Shown here: positions 7,752-16,030 of the stretch, in pieces | Layout: each line of letters starts with the position of its first letter | How positions within the stretch are numbered: the first letter of the stretch is position 1 | NCBI RefSeq assembly: GCF_024294785.1 | Contig: NZ_JANCLT010000010.1 | Coordinates: 1-64,000, forward strand | Source: Ectobacillus ponti | Lineage (GTDB): Bacteria; Bacillota; Bacilli; Bacillales; Bacillaceae_G | Length of the DNA: 64,000 bases | Direction: 5' to 3' | Made by a program: the position numbers and the translations under genes | Notes under the pieces: generated by a model | Told to the model about the DNA's origin: nothing | The model's input: the letters and a program-made list of their open reading frames with translations, nothing else | Databases searched by the model: none

Positions 7752-10700
7752 CTATTCAACGGCGGCACTGGCATGGTCAAGCCGGACGGATACAAGCTTG
7801 GATACACCCGATTCCTGCATCGTGACGCCGTATAATACATCACACTCTTCCATTGTACCCTTGCGGTGGGTAATTACAATAAACTGTGTTTCGCTGCTGA
7901 AGCGCTTGAGATACTGGGCAAAACGCGACACGTTGGCATCATCCAGCGCCGCCTCCACTTCATCCAGCACACAGAACGGCACCGGGCGTACCTTCAGAAT
8001 CGCAAACAGGAGGGCAATCGCTGTAAAGGCCCGCTCCCCGCCGGACAGAAGCCCGAGATTCTGCAGCTTTTTCCCCGGCGGCTGCGCGACGATATCAATA
8101 CCAGTGTTCAGCAAATCCTGCGGGTCTGTCATCACCAAATCAGCTCGGCCGCCGCCAAACAGCTCGGTGAATACCAGCCTGAATTCCGCGCGGATTGCTT
8201 CCAGCGTATAAGAGAAGCGCTTCTTCATTTCTTCGTCCATTTCCCCGATGACCTGATGCAAGGTATCCTTCGCTTCCTGCAGGTCCGTACGCTGCTCCTG
8301 GAGGAAGTCATGGCGCTCTGCCACCCGTTCATACTCCTCAATGGCTCCCAGGTTCACTGTTCCCAGCTCTTCAATCGACAGCTTGATCAGCTTTACTTTT
8401 CTGCGCGCTTCGTCAGCCGGCAGCTCCAACGGATATTTCAGCTTGGCAGCTTCATAGGAAATCGTATAGACCTCACGTAAATGCGTCAACCGGTTCTCCA
8501 GCTCCACATCCAGGCGGTTCGTCTGGACCTCCTGATCCTTCAACACATCCAGCAAATATTTATGCTGCCGCTTCGCTTCCTTCGTTTCCCGTTCCATATT
8601 CTCAAGCAGCGCCTGCAGTTCAAACCGCTGCTCGCGCCGGGAAGCAATCAGCTCCACCGTTTGGTTCCGGTCATGCGCCTTCTTCTCAATCATGCCGGAC
8701 ATCTGCGTTTCCCCACTGGAATTAGAGGACATTTCTGTCTGAAGCAGCGCAAGATCCTCTCTTGTCTTCTCCAGCAGTTGCTTCGTTTCCTCCTGCTCCT
8801 GCTCCAGGCGCGCCACCTTTTCCTTTTGGTTAAACAGCTTTTGCTGCTGCTCAGCTGCCTGTACCTTCAGGTCAGTAATATCCCGCTGCAGCTGCTCCTT
8901 GGAGGAATGCTGCTCGCTTTTCTTCTTTGTCAAAGCCGCAATTTCTTCATCCAGCTGCTGGAGAAGGCGCTGCACTTCCTCCAGCTCCCGCTGCAGAACA
9001 GTCTTCCTTTCAGCAGAACGGGAACGCTCGGCCAGAGAGCCTGACATTTCCATATCATAGATGGAAAGCCGCTCATTAATACGGCGTTCCTCCGCTTCTG
9101 TTTGCGCCAATGCCCCGCGGATGTCCTGCTCCTGCGAACGCAGGGCATCCAATGACTGGCGCAGGGAAAGTGCCTGCTGCTCCTGTCCGCGGATGGTGTC
9201 CTTCAGCGACTTCACGTACTGCTCCAGCTGGCGGGTCTTTTCCTCCATCTCCGCCAAACGGCCTGTCCATTCCTCCAGCTCGCGCTGACGGCCGAGCAGC
9301 GAGGTTTTTGCTTGCTTCACGGCTCCGCCGGTCATGGACCCGCCCGGATTCACCACATCCCCATCCAAGGTGACGACACGATACCTGTATTGCAGGCGGC
9401 GCGCCAGCTCATTTGCTCCGCGTAAGTCTCTTGCGACAATGACCGTGCCGAGCAGATTCGTCACAATGGAGGTGTAACGCGTATCATACTGCACCAATCC
9501 TGCCCCTGTGCCGATAAACGCTTCATGCTTGGCAATGCCCTGCAGCTGTTCAGCAGGGATGCTTCTTCCTTTGATGACAGACATCGGCAGGAAGGTAGCG
9601 CGTCCGTATTGATGCTGCTTCAGAAACGCAATGGCTGCGCGGGCATGGTCCTCTGTCTGCACCACCACATGCTGCATCGCGGCACCCAATGCTGTCTCAA
9701 CCGCTGTTTCATAAGCAGACGGCACAGACATCAATTCAGCCACAGCCCCCTCGATGCCGGCCAATCGCTGCTTCGCTCTTAACACTTCCCGCACACCTTG
9801 GAAGAAGCCGGTATAGTCCTCTTGCATCTCCTCCAGCATTTCCTTGCGGGAACGGGCCTTTTGCAGGTATTGATACGCCTGATACAGCTTTGTTTCATTC
9901 TCAGACTGCTGGTGGAGGGCGCCTGACCGCGCTTCCTCGCTCTGCTGCAGCAAAGCGGACTGTCCGGCAACTTCCTGCAAGAACTGCTCTTGCTTTTGCA
10001 GCAGCTCTTGCTTTTCCTGCTGCAGCTGCGTGCGCAACTCCAGAAACTTACCGTTCTCTTCATCCAGACGCTGATCCTTGAAGCTTTGCTGCTTGGCCTG
10101 TTCCTCCAGCAAATGCAACTCGTTGCGGCGGACCGCCTGTTTATTCAGCTGTTCAATATATTCCGCCTTCAGGTGATCCAACTGCTCCTCAAGGTTCTGC
10201 TCGTAGGCTGCATGCGTCTGTTCCTTCTCCCGCAGCAGCTTCTCCAGCTGCCGCACATGGCGTGCCAGCTCCTGCAGGGCGCTGCGCTCTCCGCTCACAT
10301 CCCGGCCATAGCGCAGCAGCTTCGCTTCGGCGGCAGTGATAGCCTGCTGAAGCTGCTCACAGCTTGCACCGGCATTTTTCTTCCGCTCTTTTAGAAGCTC
10401 GCGCTGCCCCTCCAGCTTCTCCAATTCCTTGCTCGTCAGCAGCAGCACCTCCTGCAGCGACTCTATGGATTCATCAAGCGCCTGCATTTTCTCGCGCATG
10501 CCCTCGATTTCCGCCTCATCCTTCTGCAGCTTTGTGCCAAGGCGCAATTCACGGTCCTTGTTCTGCTCCAACTGCTCCTGCAGACTCTCCCATTTGCCGT
10601 GAAGCTCTTCAATTTCATAGACAATGAGAGCCGCCTCCACCTTCTCCAGCTCTTCCTTCTTTTCCAGGTAATCCTTCGCAGTGGAGGCTTGCAGCCGCAG

Positions 10701-11312
10701 CGGCTCCACCTGGCTGCTCAGCTCATGGATGATATCCTCCACCCGGTTCAGGTTTTCCTGCGTTTCCGCCAGCTTGGATTCCGCTTTCTTTTTGCGGTTC
10801 TTATACTTAAGCACGCCGGCGGCCTCCTCGAAAATGCCGCGCCGGTCCTCCGGCTTGCTGCTCAGAATTTCCTCCACCTTCCCCTGGCTGATGATGGAGA
10901 AAGCTTCACGGCCCATGCCGGAATCCATAAACAAATCAACAATATCCTTTAAACGGCACGACTGCTTATTAATGAAAAAATCACTGTCACCCGAACGGTA
11001 CACCCGCCGGGTTACGCTGACCTCATTATACGCAAGCGGCAGCCGCTGGTCCTCGTTATCAAGCGTAAGCGTAACCTCCGCAATATTTAACGGCTTGCGG
11101 GTATCGCTGCCGCCGAAGATAATATCCTCCATCTTTGCCCCGCGCAGGGATTTGACAGATTGCTCTCCCAGCACCCAGCGAATGGCATCCGTAATATTGC
11201 TCTTCCCGCTGCCGTTTGGTCCGACAACCGCGGTGACGCCTGGCACAAAATCAACGGAGACACGCTCCGCAAATGATTTGAACCCAACGATTTCCAATCT
11301 CTTGAGGAACAT
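7752..11312 (-). CDS. smc: Chromosome segregation ATPase SMC
   Basis: SMC forms with ScpA and ScpB the condensin that organises and separates chromosomes. The 1186-residue protein has Walker A (GPNGSGKS) at about 32-39 and a long coiled coil. The flexible hinge lies around 520-660 (glycine-rich GNNP-like segments). A second coiled coil follows, then the ABC signature LSGGE at 1089-1093 and Walker B ending VLDE at about 1115-1118, followed by the THRKGTME loop. All elements needed for head ATPase activity are present. It lies between rnc and ftsY as in B. subtilis. Confidence 0.98.
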   Translation of the reverse strand: MFLKRLEIVGFKSFAERVSVDFVPGVTAVVGPNGSGKSNITDAIRWVLGEQSVKSLRGAKMEDIIFGGSDTRKPLNIAEVTLTLDNEDQRLPLAYNEVSVTRRVYRSGDSDFFINKQSCRLKDIVDLFMDSGMGREAFSIISQGKVEEILSSKPEDRRGIFEEAAGVLKYKNRKKKAESKLAETQENLNRVEDIIHELSSQVEPLRLQASTAKDYLEKKEELEKVEAALIVYEIEELHGKWESLQEQLEQNKDRELRLGTKLQKDEAEIEGMREKMQALDESIESLQEVLLLTSKELEKLEGQRELLKERKKNAGASCEQLQQAITAAEAKLLRYGRDVSGERSALQELARHVRQLEKLLREKEQTHAAYEQNLEEQLDHLKAEYIEQLNKQAVRRNELHLLEEQAKQQSFKDQRLDEENGKFLELRTQLQQEKQELLQKQEQFLQEVAGQSALLQQSEEARSGALHQQSENETKLYQAYQYLQKARSRKEMLEEMQEDYTGFFQGVREVLRAKQRLAGIEGAVAELMSVPSAYETAVETALGAAMQHVVVQTEDHARAAIAFLKQHQYGRATFLPMSVIKGRSIPAEQLQGIAKHEAFIGTGAGLVQYDTRYTSIVTNLLGTVIVARDLRGANELARRLQYRYRVVTLDGDVVNPGGSMTGGAVKQAKTSLLGRQRELEEWTGRLAEMEEKTRQLEQYVKSLKDTIRGQEQQALSLRQSLDALRSQEQDIRGALAQTEAEERRINERLSIYDMEMSGSLAERSRSAERKTVLQRELEEVQRLLQQLDEEIAALTKKKSEQHSSKEQLQRDITDLKVQAAEQQQKLFNQKEKVARLEQEQEETKQLLEKTREDLALLQTEMSSNSSGETQMSGMIEKKAHDRNQTVELIASRREQRFELQALLENMERETKEAKRQHKYLLDVLKDQEVQTNRLDVELENRLTHLREVYTISYEAAKLKYPLELPADEARRKVKLIKLSIEELGTVNLGAIEEYERVAERHDFLQEQRTDLQEAKDTLHQVIGEMDEEMKKRFSYTLEAIRAEFRLVFTELFGGGRADLVMTDPQDLLNTGIDIVAQPPGKKLQNLGLLSGGERAFTAIALLFAILKVRPVPFCVLDEVEAALDDANVSRFAQYLKRFSSETQFIVITHRKGTMEECDVLYGVTMQESGVSKLVSVRLDHASAAVE

Positions 11313-11338
11313 TCAAACTCCCCCTTCTATGCATAAGG

Positions 11339-11362
11339 AATCCCCCTCAAGCAAGGGGGATT
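11339..11362 (-). other. Hairpin between rnc and smc
   Basis: A 9-bp perfect stem (AATCCCCCT and complement, 6-nt loop) begins on the rnc stop codon. It has no U-tract on either strand, so it is not a classical terminator. A processing or stability element in the rnc-smc message is plausible. RNase III is known to cut its own message in other bacteria, but that link here is only an idea. Confidence 0.5.
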
Positions 11363-12099
11363 CACACTTCTTCTTTTAATTTTTTGAGCGCTTCCTCAGC
11401 AGCATGCTGCTCCGCTTCCTTCTTGGACTTCCCACTGCCAAGCCCCAGCGCCACTCCATTCAGCGTCACCCGGGATACGAACTCCCGGTTATGGGCAGGA
11501 CCCTTCTCCTGCAGAATTTGATACTCAATGTTGCCGCTGCCGTCACGCTGGATCAGCTCCTGCAGCTGGCTTTTAAAATCCATCACATGAGAAAAAGCAC
11601 CATCATTGATTTTAGGGTATACAACGCCTTTTAGAAAGCTCCATACGGTTTCCAATCCTTGGTCCAGGTACAGAGCGCCAATAAATGCTTCAAACACATC
11701 CGCCAAAAGTGCCGGGCGTTCACGACCGCCTGTCATTTCCTCACCTTTGCCAAGCAGAACCATTTCACCAAAGGATAACTCATTGGCAAACTGCACAAGC
11801 GACGGCTCACAGACGATGGCTGCCCGCAGCTTGGTCAATTCTCCTTCGCTCATTGTCGGATATTTTTGAAACAAGTATTGCGAAACCGTCAGCTCCAGTA
11901 CCGCGTCTCCCAAAAACTCTAACCGTTCATTGTCTTCATAAGGCTTCTTTCGATGCTCATTCACATACGATGAATGGGTGAAGGCTTGTACCAGCAGCCG
12001 TTCGTTTGTAAATACAATTCCGATTTTTTCCTGGAAGCGCTTGAACGCTTCCTTGTACTTCGCTTCGTACCTCTTATCTCTGTGTCGTTTGTATGGCAT
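11362..12099 (-). CDS. rnc: Ribonuclease III
   Basis: RNase III cuts double-stranded RNA, including rRNA precursors and the scRNA of SRP. The catalytic signature is [13 protein letters not shown] near residues 60-72, and the second acidic cluster is in [15 protein letters not shown]-terminal double-stranded RNA-binding domain follows (about 170-243; [18 protein letters not shown]). The 245 residues include a basic N-terminal extension like that of B. subtilis. GGGAGGT precedes the ATG. Confidence 0.97.
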   Translation of the reverse strand: MPYKRHRDKRYEAKYKEAFKRFQEKIGIVFTNERLLVQAFTHSSYVNEHRKKPYEDNERLEFLGDAVLELTVSQYLFQKYPTMSEGELTKLRAAIVCEPSLVQFANELSFGEMVLLGKGEEMTGGRERPALLADVFEAFIGALYLDQGLETVWSFLKGVVYPKINDGAFSHVMDFKSQLQELIQRDGSGNIEYQILQEKGPAHNREFVSRVTLNGVALGLGSGKSKKEAEQHAAEEALKKLKEEV

Positions 12100-12133
12100 G
12101 GGGACCTCCCAATCCGCGCGGGTGTATATATGC

Positions 12134-12161
12134 TGAGAAAGCCCCGCTGCAGGCGGGACTT
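12134..12161 (-). terminator. Terminator-like hairpin after acpP
   Basis: A 9-bp stem (AAGTCCCGC with GCGGGGCTT, one G-U pair) followed by only UUUCUC on the minus strand. It should stop part of the acpP transcripts and let the rest continue into rnc. Confidence 0.6.
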
Positions 12162-12172
12162 GCTCAACTTTC

Positions 12173-12406
12173 TTATTGGTGGCTCTCTATGTAGGAAACC
12201 GCATCACCGACAGTTGCGATTTTCTCTGCATCCTCGTCGGAAATTTCCATTTCGAACTCATCCTCTAGCTGCATTACCAATTCTACTACATCCAAAGAAT
12301 CTGCACCTAGATCTTCTTTAAAGCTAGCAGAAGGTGTTACTTCTGTTTCGTCTACTCCGAGACGGTCTACGATGATTTTCGTTACACGCTCTAAAACGTC
12401 TGACAT
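12173..12406 (-). CDS. acpP: Acyl carrier protein
   Basis: This 77-residue acidic four-helix protein carries growing fatty-acyl chains on 4'-phosphopantetheine. The attachment Ser is in the GADSLDVVE motif near residue 37. It is followed by the typical [19 protein letters not shown] helix region. A strong ribosome site (GGGGAGGTGA) precedes the ATG. A TATAAT box at 12430-12435 suggests its own promoter, which would explain the need for more ACP than the fapR-plsX-fabD-fabG enzymes encoded upstream. Confidence 0.98.
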   Translation of the reverse strand: MSDVLERVTKIIVDRLGVDETEVTPSASFKEDLGADSLDVVELVMQLEDEFEMEISDEDAEKIATVGDAVSYIESHQ

Positions 12407-12463
12407 GCTTGTTCACCTCCCCTCAAGTCATTATAGTAGATATCCTCTAAAAAAACTAGGTGG

Positions 12464-12508
12464 AATTACAGAAAAGCGGAGAGGGCTTGCTCAGTTTCCA
12501 GAAGGGAG
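12464..12508. repeat. Dispersed-type intergenic repeat, copy 1
   Basis: This 45-nt unit begins AATTACAGAAAAGCG, ends TTCCAGAAGGGAG, and matches copy 2 at 39 of 45 positions by eye, in the same orientation, 124 nt apart. It can form a CCAGAA/TTCTGG hairpin with its flank. It resembles the short GAAAAGCG-type repeats scattered between genes in many Bacillaceae; copy number in this genome cannot be judged here. Confidence 0.65.
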
Positions 12509-12587
12509 GTTCTGGCCGCTAACAGGCACTTTTTGCCTTTTATGCGGGCAGGTTCTCCCTGGCTGTTGCCAGCCCTCGCAGCTGGAC

Positions 12588-12643
12588 AATTACAGAAAAG
12601 CGCAACCGGCTCGCTCAGCTTCCAGAAGGGAGCCAGCCGGTTG
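12588..12643 (-). repeat. Dispersed-type repeat, copy 2, forming a terminator-like hairpin after fabG
   Basis: The unit ends exactly at the fabG stop codon. The arms CAACCGGCT (12603-12611) and AGCCGGTTG (12635-12643) pair perfectly around a 23-nt loop. On the minus strand the stem is followed by CGCUUUUCUG, so this copy probably also terminates the fapR-plsX-fabD-fabG transcript. Confidence 0.65.
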
Positions 12644-13384
12644 TTACATTGCCATACCGCCGTTCACATGCAATGTCTGGCCTGTAATATAGCCGCTCTT
12701 CTCGGAAGCCAAGAATGTCACCGCATGAGCGATATCATCAGCTTGCCCAAATTTAGCCAATGGAATCAGCTTCAACATTTCCTGCTGCACATTTTCCGGC
12801 AAAGCATCGGTCATATCCGTTACAATAAAGCCCGGCGCCACCGTATTCACAGTAATATTGCGGGAGGCAAGCTCCTTGGCCGCCGTCTTTGTCAGGCCGA
12901 TTACGCCGGCTTTGGCAGCTACATAGTTTGCCTGGCCGGGGTTGCCCATGACACCGACAACGGAAGCGATGTTAATGATCCGGCCGGAGCGTTGTCTCGT
13001 CATATAGCGGGACACTGCCTTCGTGCAGAGAAACACGCCCTTCAGGTTGGTGTTGATGACTGCATCCCACTCATCTTCCTTCATCCGCATCAGCAGGTTG
13101 TCTTTTGTGATGCCTGCATTATTTACAAGAATATCAATCTTGCCGAAGGTATCAACGGCTTGCTTTATGAGGTTCGTCACTTCTTCCCCGTTCGCTACAT
13201 CCGCTTTTACGGCAATGGCTTCACTGCCGAGCTGTTTAATCTCATCCACCACTTCATTTGCTTTCGCTTCGTTGCCGGCATAGTTCACGACAACCTTCGC
13301 GCCCTGCTTTGCCAGTTCAAGCGCAACAGCCCGTCCAATTCCGCGGGATGCACCCGTTACAACTGCAACTTGTCCGTTCAGCAT
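12644..13384 (-). CDS. fabG: 3-oxoacyl-[acyl-carrier-protein] reductase
   Basis: FabG uses NADPH to reduce beta-ketoacyl-ACP in each cycle of fatty-acid synthesis. This short-chain dehydrogenase shows the cofactor motif TGASRGIG near residues 10-17, the NNAG motif near 87, catalytic Ser in the IASVVG segment and YVAAK (Tyr-x3-Lys) near 153. The C-terminus has the [10 protein letters not shown] motif characteristic of FabG. The 246 residues match. Its ATG overlaps the fabD stop. Confidence 0.97.
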   Translation of the reverse strand: MLNGQVAVVTGASRGIGRAVALELAKQGAKVVVNYAGNEAKANEVVDEIKQLGSEAIAVKADVANGEEVTNLIKQAVDTFGKIDILVNNAGITKDNLLMRMKEDEWDAVINTNLKGVFLCTKAVSRYMTRQRSGRIINIASVVGVMGNPGQANYVAAKAGVIGLTKTAAKELASRNITVNTVAPGFIVTDMTDALPENVQQEMLKLIPLAKFGQADDIAHAVTFLASEKSGYITGQTLHVNGGMAM

Positions 13385-14328
13385 CAGCCTTCTCCTCTCA
13401 ATTTGGCAATCGTATCCTGCAGCGTTGCTTCATCATAGATTGCATATGTTTTTACGCCAGGGGCAATGGACTTCATCAGCCCTGCAAGCACCTTGCCCGG
13501 TCCGATTTCCACCACTGTATCTACACCAAGCTCCACCATCCGTTCCACAGACGGATACCAGAGCACCGGGGAATACAGCTGCTGCACCAGCTTTTCCCGA
13601 ATGTCCGCACTGTCTGCCACAACATCGGCAGTCACGTTGGCAATCACCGGAATTTGCGGATTCCGGATTTCAATACCCTCCAGCACAGCACGGAACTTTT
13701 CTGCCGCAGGCTGCATCAGGGAGGAGTGGAATGGGCCACTTACCCGAAGCGGAATGGCCCGCTTCGCCCCGTTTTCCTTTGCCTTTTGGGATGCAAGCTC
13801 CACGCCCGTCTTCGTTCCTGAGATGACAATTTGCTGCTTGCTGTTCATATTCGCAATTTGTACAGGGTGTCCTTCCGCTGTCACTTCAGTTGTTGCATCG
13901 CGAAGCAGCGCCGGATCCATACCAAGGATGGCCGCCATCGCGCCTTCTCCGTTTGGAACCGCTTCTTCCATATATTCGCCGCGCTTACGGACTGCATATA
14001 CCGCGTCAGCGAAAGACATCGCCCCCGCCGCAACAAGTGCACTGTATTCACCGAGGCTGTGGCCCGCTGTATAATCAGGCCGGATGCCGTGCTGCTTTAA
14101 AATCTCCAGAATTGCCGTACTTACTGTCAAAAGCGCCGGCTGTGTATTCGTTGTCAGCGTCAGCTGCTCCTGCGGCCCTTCGAACATGAGCTGAGAAAGA
14201 GACTCTCCGAGCACCTCATCTGCTTGGCGGATGATTGCCGCGGCCTCTTCATGGAAGCCGGCGAGCTCCTTGCCCATGCCGACTGCCTGTGAGCCCTGTC
14301 CCGGAAAGACAAATGCGATTTTCCCCAC
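13384..14328 (-). CDS. fabD: Malonyl-CoA:ACP transacylase
   Basis: FabD moves malonyl groups from CoA to ACP, supplying the extender unit for fatty-acid synthesis. It starts [12 protein letters not shown], has the nucleophile elbow GHSLGE near residue 90, an Arg-rich stretch (VRKRGEYM) and the late GPGKVL motif. The ATG two codons upstream touches the ribosome site AAGGAGG, so the GTG at 14328 (7-nt spacing, matching the usual family N-terminus) is the likely start. Length 314. A TGA/ATG overlap couples it to fabG. Confidence 0.95.
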   Translation of the reverse strand: MGKIAFVFPGQGSQAVGMGKELAGFHEEAAAIIRQADEVLGESLSQLMFEGPQEQLTLTTNTQPALLTVSTAILEILKQHGIRPDYTAGHSLGEYSALVAAGAMSFADAVYAVRKRGEYMEEAVPNGEGAMAAILGMDPALLRDATTEVTAEGHPVQIANMNSKQQIVISGTKTGVELASQKAKENGAKRAIPLRVSGPFHSSLMQPAAEKFRAVLEGIEIRNPQIPVIANVTADVVADSADIREKLVQQLYSPVLWYPSVERMVELGVDTVVEIGPGKVLAGLMKSIAPGVKTYAIYDEATLQDTIAKLRGEG

Positions 14329-14351
14329 GTCCATTCCTCCTTCGTATATTC

Positions 14352-15353
14352 TTATTCTTCTGTTTGCAGCGCTGTCTCTTGGATCGCTGCTGTGATGGTC
14401 GGTGTTACACCGCCCAGCACCATTTCCCGCGTCTGGCGGATGGCACTGAAAATAGCTTGTGCGTCTGATGAACCATGCGCCTTAATGACCGGCGCCTGCA
14501 GGCCGAACAATGCAGCGCCTCCGTACTCGGAATAATCCATTTGATTCTTCAGCTCCAGCAGTTTCGGCTTCAGCACTCCTGCGGCGAGCTTGCTCGTGAA
14601 TGAGCTTGTCAGCTGCTTTTTCAGCATGGAGAATACAGACATCGCTGTCCCTTCAATCGCTTTTAATGCCACATTGCCGGTAAAGCCGTCGGAAACCACA
14701 ACATCCGCAACACCCTGCAGCAGATCCCGCGCTTCCACATTGCCTACAAAGTTCAGGGAGGAATCCTTTAACAGCTGAAACGCCTGCTTTGTCAGGTCAT
14801 TGCCCTTGCCGTCCTCTGTGCCGACGTTCAGCAGTCCCACGCGCGGGCTTGCAATACCGCGGACTTTCTCCGCGTAAATGCTTCCCATCACCGCGTACTG
14901 GTACAGGTGCACCGGCTTCGCGTCCACATTGGCACCCACGTCTAGCATAACAAAGCCCTTGCCGTCCACAGTCGGCATCGTCGGGGACAATGCCGGACGT
15001 TCCACTCCGGAGATACGTCCCACCACAAACAGCCCGGCCGCCATTAACGCACCCGTGTTGCCGGCTGAAATACAGGCATCTGCCTGCCCTTCCTTTACCT
15101 GCTGCGCTGCCAGCACCATGGAAGCCGTCTTCTTGCGGCGCACCGCCCGCACCGGTTCGTCTGTCGCCTCAATCACTTCGTCTGTATGAATAATCGTAAT
15201 ACGTTCTTCTTTCGTAAGATACTTCCGAATTTCCTCTTCTTTTCCAACTAAAGTCACTTTTAAATCAGGAAATGCGGCAACTGCTTTTTCCGCACCAAGC
15301 ACCACTGTTTTCGGCGCATGATCGCCGCCCATGGCATCGATTGCAATTTTCAT
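14352..15353 (-). CDS. plsX: Phosphate acyltransferase PlsX
   Basis: PlsX makes acyl-phosphate from acyl-ACP and phosphate, feeding PlsY in phospholipid synthesis at the membrane surface. The family start [13 protein letters not shown] is present, with GNTGALMA near residue 100 and the late [10 protein letters not shown] segment. The 333 residues are the usual length. It overlaps the fapR stop by 4 nt (ATGA), so repressor and target are translationally coupled. Confidence 0.97.
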   Translation of the reverse strand: MKIAIDAMGGDHAPKTVVLGAEKAVAAFPDLKVTLVGKEEEIRKYLTKEERITIIHTDEVIEATDEPVRAVRRKKTASMVLAAQQVKEGQADACISAGNTGALMAAGLFVVGRISGVERPALSPTMPTVDGKGFVMLDVGANVDAKPVHLYQYAVMGSIYAEKVRGIASPRVGLLNVGTEDGKGNDLTKQAFQLLKDSSLNFVGNVEARDLLQGVADVVVSDGFTGNVALKAIEGTAMSVFSMLKKQLTSSFTSKLAAGVLKPKLLELKNQMDYSEYGGAALFGLQAPVIKAHGSSDAQAIFSAIRQTREMVLGGVTPTITAAIQETALQTEE

Positions 15354-15937
15354 ATGCTGTTACCTTCCTCATCCATTTTGTTGGACCGGTACATTTCGAA
15401 TGTCCCGGTAAACACTACTTCTGTGCCGACAAAGCTCTTTACTTCGACGACCGTTCTGCCTTTATCATTCTCTATATCAAGCACTTTTGCTTTTGCTACA
15501 ACCCGTTCCTTGAGCCTGACGGGACGCACATATTGAATGTTTGCTTTTGCCGTCAGCGCAAGCTCTTCATTAATCAGCGCCACAGCCAGTGAGTTCGCCT
15601 GGGCAAACAGGTGATGCCCCCTGGCGATATTGTTGCGCTTGAATACATGCTCCGGGCCGATTTCCAGGATGGAAATGCCGTGCTGATCCAATTGCATATC
15701 AATGATTTCGCCGACGACTTCTTCAAGCGGCAACGCTTTTACATTTTCATCAAAACGCTTGGCTGCCACATGCCGGATCCGCTCCCGCAATTCCGGGATG
15801 GAGAGCTCCAGCCGGTCCAAACGGATTGTCTGGATGCTGACCTGAAACTTTTCTGCAAGCTCCTCATCTGTGATGAATGGATTTTCAGTAATCGTTTCCT
15901 GCAGCAATCGCTGTCTTTCCTTCTTATTTCTTCGCAT
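15350..15937 (-). CDS. fapR: Fatty acid and phospholipid biosynthesis repressor FapR
   Basis: FapR represses lipid-synthesis genes and is released by malonyl-CoA. It has an N-terminal DeoR-like helix-turn-helix ([19 protein letters not shown]) and a C-terminal hot-dog effector domain ([19 protein letters not shown]). The longest frame starts five codons earlier, but the ATG at 15937 follows GGATGGGG and matches the MRRNK start of B. subtilis FapR. Length 195. An operator overlaps its own transcription start, so the fapR-plsX-fabD-fabG operon is autorepressed. Confidence 0.96.
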   Translation of the reverse strand: MRRNKKERQRLLQETITENPFITDEELAEKFQVSIQTIRLDRLELSIPELRERIRHVAAKRFDENVKALPLEEVVGEIIDMQLDQHGISILEIGPEHVFKRNNIARGHHLFAQANSLAVALINEELALTAKANIQYVRPVRLKERVVAKAKVLDIENDKGRTVVEVKSFVGTEVVFTGTFEMYRSNKMDEEGNSI

Positions 15938-15957
15938 ATGTATGTGCCCCATCCGTT

Positions 15958-15974
15958 TTATGACTAGGTACTAA
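15958..15974. promoter_or_regulatory. FapR operator
   Basis: The 17-bp site reads TTAGTACCTAGTCATAA on the minus strand. It fits the FapR box as I recall it (TTAGTACC half-site followed by a degenerate inverted half). It lies a few nucleotides downstream of the -10 box of the fapR promoter, where repressor binding would block initiation. Confidence 0.85.
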
Positions 15975-15978
15975 CAGT

Positions 15979-16007
15979 AGTATATAAGCGAAAAAAGCAG
16001 AATGCAA
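15979..16007 (-). promoter_or_regulatory. Sigma-A promoter of the fapR operon
   Basis: TTGCAT and TATACT are 17 nt apart on the minus strand, upstream of the FapR operator. The -35 box lies within the stem of the recG terminator. Confidence 0.72.
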
Positions 16008-16029
16008 CAAAAACTTTGCTGCTTCTGCT
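15991..16029 (-). terminator. Intrinsic terminator after recG
   Basis: A two-part stem (AGCAGAA then GCAGCAA on the minus strand, pairing with their complements around a 1-nt bulge and one G-U) has a 5-nt loop and six U. It starts two nt after the recG stop and shares sequence with the fapR promoter. Confidence 0.85.
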
Positions 16030-16030
16030 T

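Noticed and set aside
12464-12643. CRISPR array
   Set aside because: Only two related units with an unrelated 79-nt space between them, each with its own hairpin. No cas genes are near. A dispersed repeat pair fits better.
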